Shown one piece after another: positions 18,901 to 25,757 of a DNA stretch of 64,000 bases; the stretch's first letter is position 1, and each line of letters begins with the position of its first letter. The translations under genes were made by a program, and so were the position numbers. The DNA comes from an uncultured Phocaeicola sp. (GTDB lineage Bacteria > Bacteroidota > Bacteroidia > Bacteroidales > Bacteroidaceae): the NCBI GenBank assembly GCA_944320885.1, contig CALUJE010000008.1, positions 34,577 through 98,576 of the forward strand, written 5' to 3'. The notes beneath the pieces are model-generated. The model was not told the origin of the DNA and did not search any database. It saw only the letters and a program-made list of their open reading frames with translations.

Positions 18901-19801
18901 CATCATACTCCTCTCCGTCATATTCGTTGTTGCTGCGGATAGGACCGTCACCGGTAAGCTTCCACTTCTTTTCGTCCGTATTGACACGCTGGGTAGTTCC
19001 GTCTGCATATTCAATTATCAGGTTCATGCGTACCTTGGGATAGCCGAACTGTGCAATCTTGTAAGGCTTGTAATTCTGACGCATGGTATAATAACGTCCG
19101 TTACCAAGTACGATTCCGATTGCGTTGTCTGATGCAAGCATATCGGTCACATCGAAAGAGTTGTAAAGTACGGTACGACGATAATCAGTTGGAGCCGGAG
19201 CCAATACCTGATCGCCTACCTGCTTGCCATTGATGAAGAGCTCATACATTCCCAATCCGGAAATGTGCAGGGTAGCACGCTTGATATTCGGTTTTGCCTG
19301 AAACTCGGTGCGCAGATAACGTGCACTCAAACGGCTGAAAGTGGTTTCATCGTCCCATTCAAAAGGTGCGTCCCATCCTATCCAGCGTCCGCCCCAGGAA
19401 GTTTCTCCCATCAGGCCCATTCCCCATGAAGCGGGTTCACTCCATTCAGATTCTCCCTGAGAGGTATATACTTTTACTTTCCAGTAACAACGCTGGTTGC
19501 TTTTCAGTCTTTTTCCTCCGTACGGCACGTATACAGACTGGTCTGAATCAATGCGTCCGGACTTCCACAAATCGGCTTCACCCGCATTCAGCTTTTCAAC
19601 CGAAGTGGCAACCATCACTTCATATCCGGTCTGCATCACTGCCTTCTGGTCTGATTCTATCTGCCAGCTCAGCCGGGGCTGCGCAGCCTCAATGCTCAGC
19701 GGCGCAGTCTGACCTTCAGTAAGCAGGCGGGTGACTTTCACCCCTGCCTGCATACCTACAGATATCAGCAATGTTGCTAAAAATATACTTAATCTGTTCA
19801 T
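15950..19801 (-). CDS. GH78 alpha-L-rhamnosidase fused to a C-terminal sialidase-like (BNR) propeller
   Basis: 1283 residues in one uninterrupted frame with a signal peptide (about 1-19). Residues about 20-460 are the beta-sandwich domains of bacterial rhamnosidases. The (alpha/alpha)6 catalytic domain (about 460-830) has D-C-P-Q-R-N-E-R-Q-P-W-L-G-D with the expected general acid Glu496, and T-T-I-W-E-L-W-N-G-D with candidate base Glu787. Residues about 930-1283 form a second module with Asp-box motifs (S-K-D-G-G-K-T-W, S-D-D-K-G-K-T-W, S-S-D-N-G-E-T-W), typical of sialidase-like six-bladed propellers. The first module should release L-rhamnose. The second could cleave another alpha-linked sugar or bind glycan; a sialidase Arg triad is not evident by eye. 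Last gene of the operon, 9 bases after the GH140 gene, followed by a terminator. Confidence 0.9.
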   Translation of the reverse strand: MNRLSIFLATLLISVGMQAGVKVTRLLTEGQTAPLSIEAAQPRLSWQIESDQKAVMQTGYEVMVATSVEKLNAGEADLWKSGRIDSDQSVYVPYGGKRLKSNQRCYWKVKVYTSQGESEWSEPASWGMGLMGETSWGGRWIGWDAPFEWDDETTFSRLSARYLRTEFQAKPNIKRATLHISGLGMYELFINGKQVGDQVLAPAPTDYRRTVLYNSFDVTDMLASDNAIGIVLGNGRYYTMRQNYKPYKIAQFGYPKVRMNLIIEYADGTTQRVNTDEKKWKLTGDGPIRSNNEYDGEEYDARKELGNWTVVGYDDSKWNLAQRVAIPYGNLHGAQAPNMKVMKEVKAVSIKQYGDRYIVDFGQNMAGWVRMKVRGGASGDTIRMRYSELLTADGKNLKLENFRDARSTDTYICNGKENGREWSARFSYHGFRYIELTGYKNPQLSDFVAELIFDEMETHGTFECSNAVLNRVYQNAWWGIASNYKGLPVDCPQRNERQPWLGDRPMGSWGESFLFNNGQLYAKWMDDIREAQREDGCIPDVAPAFWNYYTDGMTWPSALPVICDMLYEQYGNIEPIRKNYDAIVKWMHHMRDVYMEEDGIIRKDKYGDWCVPPESLELIHSQDPARKTDGGLIATSYYYKMLQMLTKFAHLLNRDADAEAYQKEAATVLDNFNKAYLTVKKGTSQAPGHMLYPDSIFYGNNTVTANILPLAFDMVPAQYRDEVCKNVITSIITTNKGHISCGVIGVQWLMRELTRMGRGDVAFLLASNKTYPSWGYMIENGATTIWELWNGDTASAKMNSGNHVMLLGDLLSWCYRDLAGISPAKPGYKEIIMKPDFSIDELSYINASYVTPYGKVTSNWKKNLMHLDWDITVPCNTTALVYLPVTDEKAVKDANITFVRHEGNSTVWRVASGTYHLSVALNPSAGKESPCIVESHFLYESAPFPQAHSASIAETPKGDLVATYFGGTRERNPDVCIWVSRKPKGSTEWTAPVKVADGVISATERKACWNPVLFQIPEKKGELLLFYKVGKSVGDWKAYLLRSKDGGKTWSRPEAMPEGFLGPSKNKPEYVNGRIICPSSTEGNGWKIHFEISDDKGKTWRKVGPVEAELSVPTQLRKPGVKAEDDMEAGEAIKGEGVKPIYCIQPAILRHKDGRLQVVCRTRNAKIATSWSSDNGETWSKVTLLDIESNNSGIDAVTLADGRHVMAYNNFETIPGTPKGARTPLSIAVSSDGIVWKHVVTLEDSPVSQYSYPAIIQASDGKIHVVYTWRRQRIKHDVIDLNK

Positions 19802-19810
19802 GATTTCAAA

Positions 19811-21253
19811 TTAGTCTTTTCTTGGAATGCTTGTCCAGTCTTTCTGGATATAATCCTTATCAGCATCAACAGCAATCAATACATGATCGTTTCCTGCTCC
19901 GTAAGCACCATCGTAATGGAAAGTCTGTACCTTGTTGTCAAATTGACCCACATATTTCAATGAACCGTCGGTTACGCTATACCACCATACATTTTTCTTG
20001 GCTCCGCTGATTTTAGTCAAATCAAGCTTCATTTCATTGTTTGTATAGGTATAAACCAACAGATAGTCATTGCCGCGTGTAGCAATCAGACGGTCGTAAC
20101 GGAATCCGTTCTCACCTACGATAATGCTTTGGTCAGGAACACGCTCAAAGAAGGGGAATGACAACATAAGATTCTTCAGATACTGCATCTGGTTGAATCC
20201 GGGATCCTGCAATCCCTCATACCATGTTTTCTTTGCTCCGTAACCTCCGTTATTGGCAACTTTCAGCATCTGCATGATAGAGTTATGTCCGTAAGTATGT
20301 CCAAAAGAACCTGCAAATACTGACCAGTATGCGTAACGGCGTACATCCGGTGCCTTCCACCATGGTTCGCTGGGGTCATGCAATCCTTGCGGGATTTCTT
20401 CATAGCTAGGCTCACCATCGATAACAGGTTTTGCCGGAGTTTTTGCAAGTGCAGCCTCTACATAGCGCCAGTTGTCTTCTGCTACAGCTGCCTCAGCTGT
20501 GTTATCGCCATCACCACGAGTCTGGTCATAACGGCGGTGTCCGCTCTGGAACATGTTGAAGTCCAACCAGTCTGCATCATGGAACCAATAGATAGAAGAA
20601 GTACGGCCGAACGGATGGAAAGTCATCAGGTGATTCTTGTCAATTGATTTAATAGTACGTGCCAATGTATTCCATTGATCAGTACAAACATCACCACGTA
20701 CATCACCACCGATAAACCAGATAATGTTTGGAGAGTCTTTATAACGCTCAGCCAGAAACTTACCATAAGCCTTAGCCTCCTCTACACTCATTAAACCTGC
20801 TTTTACCAAATTTCCCCAAATACAAACCATACCGATATAGATACCGTTTTGTTCGGCTTTCTTTATGATATAGTCCATATGGTCCCAATATCCGTAAACA
20901 CCTTTTTTGTTGATATTCTTAAAGTCGAATCCCTCAGGGAATGAGTATTGACCGTAGAAATTGATTGCCGGAACTCCATTTACTGTCTGCACCTGCACTA
21001 CATTAAAACCGGCCTCACGGCATTTGGTCAAATAATAGCTGGCTTCTTCTCTGTCGAGGCGCTCGGGCAACAGCCATCCGGTCTCACCCATCCAGAAGAA
21101 CGGTTTACCGTTTTCATGCTGCAAATAGCGTCCGTTTTCAGATACTTGTAACTTACCGTTCTTCCACGGCAAATATACCTTTGGTTCGTCTTCAGCGAAC
21201 ACACTTCCTGTAACCAACAGGAAAAGAAAAGCTAACACAGATAATTTTTTCAT
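19811..21253 (-). CDS. GH140 family glycoside hydrolase (apiosidase-like)
   Basis: 480 residues with a signal peptide (1-20, ending V-F-A). It has a DUF4038-type TIM barrel: L-Q-H-E-N-G-K-P-F-F-W-M-G-E-T-G-W near residue 45 is the family start, W-F-I-G-G-D carries the likely acid Asp184, and V-I-D-G-E-P-S-Y-E carries the likely nucleophile Glu281. These fall where I recall the catalytic pair of the characterised Bacteroides thetaiotaomicron GH140 enzyme. That enzyme removes apiose-linked side chains from rhamnogalacturonan-II. A C-terminal beta-sandwich (about 385-480) is also usual. This gene is the strongest clue that the operon targets rhamnogalacturonan-II or another apiose-containing pectin. 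It lies 22 bases after the GH95 gene in the same operon. Confidence 0.88.
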   Translation of the reverse strand: MKKLSVLAFLFLLVTGSVFAEDEPKVYLPWKNGKLQVSENGRYLQHENGKPFFWMGETGWLLPERLDREEASYYLTKCREAGFNVVQVQTVNGVPAINFYGQYSFPEGFDFKNINKKGVYGYWDHMDYIIKKAEQNGIYIGMVCIWGNLVKAGLMSVEEAKAYGKFLAERYKDSPNIIWFIGGDVRGDVCTDQWNTLARTIKSIDKNHLMTFHPFGRTSSIYWFHDADWLDFNMFQSGHRRYDQTRGDGDNTAEAAVAEDNWRYVEAALAKTPAKPVIDGEPSYEEIPQGLHDPSEPWWKAPDVRRYAYWSVFAGSFGHTYGHNSIMQMLKVANNGGYGAKKTWYEGLQDPGFNQMQYLKNLMLSFPFFERVPDQSIIVGENGFRYDRLIATRGNDYLLVYTYTNNEMKLDLTKISGAKKNVWWYSVTDGSLKYVGQFDNKVQTFHYDGAYGAGNDHVLIAVDADKDYIQKDWTSIPRKD

Positions 21254-21275
21254 ACTTATTGTTTTAATTATTTGA

Positions 21276-23726
21276 TTATTTTCCTATTAACACATACTCC
21301 TTGCCTGCTTCGGTCTTCAGGTCATACAGATAAGTCTTCGGCAGTTCTACCTTGTTCAAGGCAACCTTGCTGTTGTTCAACGGCTCGGCAACCTGCTCTA
21401 CTGCAAACAACGGATTCGGATTCTCTCCTTTGGCTTTCTTCAGTCCTTTACCCGACAACGGATTCAACGAACGCAGACGGCAGTTCCCGCCGATGCGTGA
21501 CTTCACTGCCAGACGGGTAACCTTTCCGTTTTTCCAAGTCATATCCAGTTCAAATCCACCGCGTGCCACCAGACCTTTTACCTCTCCGTCTTTCCATACG
21601 GATGGCAGTGCCGGAAGCAGGTAGATAAATCCGTCATAACTCTGCATCAGCATTTCGGCAATACCGGCAGCACAACCGAAGTTTCCGTCAATCTGGAAAG
21701 GCGGGTGTGCATCGAACAGGTTAGGATAAGTTCCACCTTTTTTCTTTTCATTGCGAACCAGAGTCAACTGGTCAGTAATCAGCTTATAGGCATGGTCACC
21801 GTCGAGCAGACGTGCCCACAGACAAACTTTCCATCCCATACTCCATCCGGTAGACGGGTCTCCACGATGAATCAGTGAGGTGCGTGCTGCATCAAACAGT
21901 TCCGGAGTGCGGTACGGTGATATCTGGTTACTTGGGAACAGTCCGTACAGATGAGAAATATGACGGTGCACATCTTCCGGATCATCCCAGTCGAACATCC
22001 ATTCCTGTAATTGTCCCCAGCGTCCTATCTGCATCGGAGGCAGTTCTTTCAGACGCTCCTGCAGATGAGCGGCATACTCGGTATCTGTTCCGAGAATTTC
22101 TGATGAAGCAATTACGGCATTCCACAAATCGAATACCAGCTGATTGTCCATCGTACATCCGGCAGCGGTTGTAGCTTTCTTGTTGCTTCCGGCATGTGTA
22201 TTCTCGGGCGAATTGCTCGGACACATCACCAACCATCCTTTGGTAGGCTCTTTCACCATTACCTCATCAAAGAACAGGGCCGAACCTTTCAGTATGGGAT
22301 AAACCTTACGCAGGAATTCCTTGTCACCAGTATACAGATAATGTTGCCACAAATGCTGGCAAAGCCATGCTCCACCCGAAGCCCACATGCCCGAAGGTGC
22401 ATTGTCTATGGCTCCGGTCACACGCCATATATCGGTATTGTGATGAAGTACCCATCCGTTGGAACCGTACATAATCTGCGCACTTTCCTTACCGGTCTCG
22501 CTCACTTCGCTGATAAGGCGGAACAGCGGCTCGTTCAGTTCGGTCAGGTTGGTTACTTCTGATGGCCAGTAGTTCATCTCCAGGTTGATGTTGCAGGTAT
22601 ACTTGCAATCCCATGACGGGAAGAGCTTGTCATTCCATATACCCTGCAGGTTAGGTGCCTGACCTCCCGGCTGTGAAGAACAGATAAGCAGATAACGTCC
22701 GAACTTGAAATAAGTGGCAACGAGGAATGCATCATTGGTAGTCTTGAAATTCTCCACACGCTTGTCTGTTGTCACATCGGCATACTTGTCTTCGCCCAGA
22801 TTCAAGGTCACACGGTTCTGATACTTTTCGTAGAACTTCACGTGCTCATTCTTGGCAGACTCATAGTCATTACCCAATGCCTTGGCCAGATAATTCTTGG
22901 CACGGCCGATATAATCACCGGTGATATCCTTGTAGTTATTGAAATTGGTAGCTATTGACACATATACGATAGCTTCATCGGCATTCTCTACGGTAAGCAC
23001 ACCGTCACGGCTGGTAACCGTTCCTCCTTTGGTCTTAACAGCTACACGTCCCTGGAACTGAACCTTTCCTTTCAGTCCCTCGTGCAAAGACGATACTCCC
23101 TCCAAAGTGATTTCATTGCCTTCGGAGGTAACGATTACATCCTGATGAGGACTGGTCAGTACGGCATTGAACGTAATCTTTCCCGGCTGACTGGCAGTGA
23201 TACGTGATATCACAGCCTGATCAGTAAATGAAGTAAACGTCTCACGCTGATAACGCACCCCGTCTACGTCATAACGTACCAGAGTCTTGGCCGAATCAAG
23301 ACTCAGCTCACGATAATAGTTTGAATAACGGGTATGTCCCGGAAAACTCATACGCAAATCGCCGAAACTCTGATAGGGCATTCCCGAATTGGTCTTTGCT
23401 TTCACATGCTGGGTACACAACGTCTGGGCTTCCAGATATTTTCCGGCAAATACGAGTTCACGTATCTTAGGCAGCCATTCCTTTGCCTCAGGATTGGCAT
23501 TGTTGTTCGGACGACCGGCCCAGATGGTCTCTTCGTTCAACTGAATCTGTTCAGTTCCCGGATTTCCGTAAACCATGGCACCCAGACGTCCGTTGCCCAA
23601 AGGCAAAGCCTCTGTCCATACACTGGCAGGCTTATCGTACCACAGTTTGTATTCCTGTGCATCGGCACGTGCCATTCCCAGTGAAAGGAACAGGCAGCCT
23701 GCAAGAACTAGTTTCTTCAACATCAT
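21276..23726 (-). CDS. GH95 alpha-L-fucosidase/alpha-L-galactosidase
   Basis: 816 residues with a signal peptide (about 1-23, ending A-D-A). The N-terminal sandwich begins L-W-Y-D-K-P-A-S-V-W-T-E-A-L-P-L-G-N-G-R-L-G, a GH95 signature. The catalytic barrel has C-N-I-N-L-E-M-N-Y-W (Asn379/Asn381, base-assisting), C-P-S-N-S-P-E-N (probable acid Glu508) and F-Q-I-D-G-N-F-G (Asp680), matching the inverting Asn-Asp mechanism known for this family. GH95 members remove terminal alpha-1,2-L-fucose or, in some Bacteroides pectin loci, alpha-L-galactose. Given the GH140 neighbour, an L-galactosidase acting on rhamnogalacturonan-II is plausible but not provable from sequence. The start could also be the second Met (23723). 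Confidence 0.92.
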   Translation of the reverse strand: MMLKKLVLAGCLFLSLGMARADAQEYKLWYDKPASVWTEALPLGNGRLGAMVYGNPGTEQIQLNEETIWAGRPNNNANPEAKEWLPKIRELVFAGKYLEAQTLCTQHVKAKTNSGMPYQSFGDLRMSFPGHTRYSNYYRELSLDSAKTLVRYDVDGVRYQRETFTSFTDQAVISRITASQPGKITFNAVLTSPHQDVIVTSEGNEITLEGVSSLHEGLKGKVQFQGRVAVKTKGGTVTSRDGVLTVENADEAIVYVSIATNFNNYKDITGDYIGRAKNYLAKALGNDYESAKNEHVKFYEKYQNRVTLNLGEDKYADVTTDKRVENFKTTNDAFLVATYFKFGRYLLICSSQPGGQAPNLQGIWNDKLFPSWDCKYTCNINLEMNYWPSEVTNLTELNEPLFRLISEVSETGKESAQIMYGSNGWVLHHNTDIWRVTGAIDNAPSGMWASGGAWLCQHLWQHYLYTGDKEFLRKVYPILKGSALFFDEVMVKEPTKGWLVMCPSNSPENTHAGSNKKATTAAGCTMDNQLVFDLWNAVIASSEILGTDTEYAAHLQERLKELPPMQIGRWGQLQEWMFDWDDPEDVHRHISHLYGLFPSNQISPYRTPELFDAARTSLIHRGDPSTGWSMGWKVCLWARLLDGDHAYKLITDQLTLVRNEKKKGGTYPNLFDAHPPFQIDGNFGCAAGIAEMLMQSYDGFIYLLPALPSVWKDGEVKGLVARGGFELDMTWKNGKVTRLAVKSRIGGNCRLRSLNPLSGKGLKKAKGENPNPLFAVEQVAEPLNNSKVALNKVELPKTYLYDLKTEAGKEYVLIGK

Positions 23727-23754
23727 ACAAATAAATTCTTTATAGAGTGATTAA

Positions 23755-25728
23755 TTATTTTTTCGCTTCCTTGGCCTTTTGGGCAGCTTTCTCAGCCTTA
23801 CGCTTGTTTACATAATCACGGAACAGCTGTTTCCAGTCACGTCCGTTACTGTTGAGATACTGCTCACATTTGGTCTTGTAGATTTCAAACACCTGCGAAA
23901 TGGCTTTCATGCTCTTGCACTCCAAAGCTTCCTCACGGGCCTGTTTCAGATGTCCTTCTATCACCTTGGCCTCTTCATCGGTCAGGTCAGGAACAATGGC
24001 ATAATATCCTTTCATGGTAAATGCCACCTTTCCAACGGTATACTGGTCGAACACCGCTTCTACCTGTTCGGGAGTAAGCACACGGTTCAAGTCTTTCAGC
24101 AGACGTGCGTGAACAGACTCCGGAATCATCTTGTCGGCCATCATTTCACGCTCCACCTTGCTCAGTTTACGGCCGGTAGCCTTATCTACTTCAGGAATGA
24201 TGGTATAAGGATGTGCATTGTGCCAGTCACGTACGGCACGACGGTGGTTGTATACGGCAGTTGTTGCCAGATTGATAACCTTTTCGTCGGTAAGATTCAG
24301 AGCTGCGATAATCTCCTGTGATTTTTTCAATACAGACTCATCGGCAGCAGCAGCACGTACGGCATCCTTACCGAAATATTTGCCCAGCTCATTAACCGAA
24401 CGGATGGCATTCTCCGGCATCTTCTCTCCTTTCTTTCCAAAGCTGTACAGATTTTCAAAAGGCTCTATGGTTACCTTGCTTTCATCCAGCTTACTCTTGT
24501 CCAGATTAAAGACTCCGGCAAAGAAATCATATACGGCATTGCGCTTGTTAGGACCGAAATCATGTCCTTCTTTCGGCAGATGCACATTGGTTACCTTATC
24601 GGCTGCACCGTAAAAACCGTATACTTTCTGCAAATAGGGATATTCCAAAGTCGGAGTGCTGGCCGTCCAGTCCTTTCCGTCGGACACCACACACATGGGT
24701 TTCGGGGCAAACAAAGCTCCCAGTTCGGCATTACAGGTTCCTCCACCTGCAAGCATAATTGGCATTCCGCTTTCACACGGACATCCTCCGTCAAAATGAG
24801 AAGCCAGACTGACTACCGGACAGGAAGCCGTATAACGGTCGTCAAGCACAGAGAGCAAAACAGTCTGTGAACCTCCGCCGGAACCTCCGTTTACTCCCAC
24901 ACGGGTAGTATCCACATCCTTGCGGGTCATCATGTAATCCAGAATAGAGATACCGTTCATGGCCTGCACGATATGTGCCACACTGGTTTGGTGACCGGCC
25001 GAACTTACCTGATAAACCGATTCTCCCCATCCGAACAAATCGTAATCTACACAGATAGCACCCATACGCGCCAGAGTAGCCATACGCTGCTGTTGGTCTT
25101 CGCGGTAACGTCCGTTACCAAAGTGTCCGTTCGGACATATAATCAGGGCATGCTTGCCTTTTGATTTCGGAGTATAGATAGAACCGCATACATACAGTCC
25201 CGGAAGAGTTTCGAGCGCAAAGTTCTGAACGGTATATCCGTCATACTTGCGTATCTTCGACAAGATGGGCGCACTGCCTGTACGCAGCGAAAGGTACTTG
25301 TCGATTTGCAGACGTTCACGCACTTCTTTCTTCAAAAGCACGCGTCGTTTTTCAAAACTCACCTGATCATTATACTGGGTCAGCAAGTAATCAATCAGCT
25401 TCCGGCCATCGGCATCCGTACGGCGCGGATATTCATATTTTTTCAGCTTATACAAGGCATTTCCCTGTTTCACGAACTTATAGTCAAACGGAGATAATAC
25501 ATTGGTCAGCGATTCTTCAACTGAATAAGGGCGTATGCGTGAATCGGCATATGGCAATTTCAGTCCGGTGGTGTCAATATCATATTTCAGACGCACGTTA
25601 AAGCGTGTAGCAATCTCATCGAGCACCTCTCCCAGCGGACGGGTAAACTGTCCCTCAAAAGTGTTCTGTGCCTGTGTCTGTAAAGCCGAACAGGCCAGCA
25701 AAGCCAAAGTAAAAGTCAGTTTTTTCAT
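23755..25728 (-). CDS. Secreted esterase-like alpha/beta hydrolase with N-terminal STN-like and C-terminal DUF3826 domains
   Basis: 657 residues with a signal peptide (1-20, ending T-Q-A). Residues about 22-95 (F-T-R-P-L-G-E-V-L-D-E-I-A-T-R-F-N-V) resemble a secretin/TonB short N-terminal (STN) domain. Residues about 125-440 are an acetyl-xylan-esterase-like alpha/beta hydrolase with nucleophile elbow N-G-G-S-G-G-G-S and a late His in G-H-D-F-G-P. Residues about 470-640 match DUF3826 (L-T-P-E-Q-V-E-A-V, then Y-T-V-G-K-V-A-F-T-M-K-G-Y-Y). It probably removes acetyl or methyl esters from the target polysaccharide; an esterase of this general type occurs in the B. thetaiotaomicron rhamnogalacturonan-II locus. 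It sits 28 bases upstream of the GH95 gene. The role of the STN-like part is unknown. Confidence 0.82.
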   Translation of the reverse strand: MKKLTFTLALLACSALQTQAQNTFEGQFTRPLGEVLDEIATRFNVRLKYDIDTTGLKLPYADSRIRPYSVEESLTNVLSPFDYKFVKQGNALYKLKKYEYPRRTDADGRKLIDYLLTQYNDQVSFEKRRVLLKKEVRERLQIDKYLSLRTGSAPILSKIRKYDGYTVQNFALETLPGLYVCGSIYTPKSKGKHALIICPNGHFGNGRYREDQQQRMATLARMGAICVDYDLFGWGESVYQVSSAGHQTSVAHIVQAMNGISILDYMMTRKDVDTTRVGVNGGSGGGSQTVLLSVLDDRYTASCPVVSLASHFDGGCPCESGMPIMLAGGGTCNAELGALFAPKPMCVVSDGKDWTASTPTLEYPYLQKVYGFYGAADKVTNVHLPKEGHDFGPNKRNAVYDFFAGVFNLDKSKLDESKVTIEPFENLYSFGKKGEKMPENAIRSVNELGKYFGKDAVRAAAADESVLKKSQEIIAALNLTDEKVINLATTAVYNHRRAVRDWHNAHPYTIIPEVDKATGRKLSKVEREMMADKMIPESVHARLLKDLNRVLTPEQVEAVFDQYTVGKVAFTMKGYYAIVPDLTDEEAKVIEGHLKQAREEALECKSMKAISQVFEIYKTKCEQYLNSNGRDWKQLFRDYVNKRKAEKAAQKAKEAKK

Positions 25729-25757
25729 TGTAATTGTAATGTTTTTCTATAGTGTTT

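Noticed and set aside
15950..19801. GH78-sialidase joint as an assembly or frameshift artefact
   Set aside because: The reading frame is continuous over 1283 codons with no homopolymer or stop near the junction at about residue 925.
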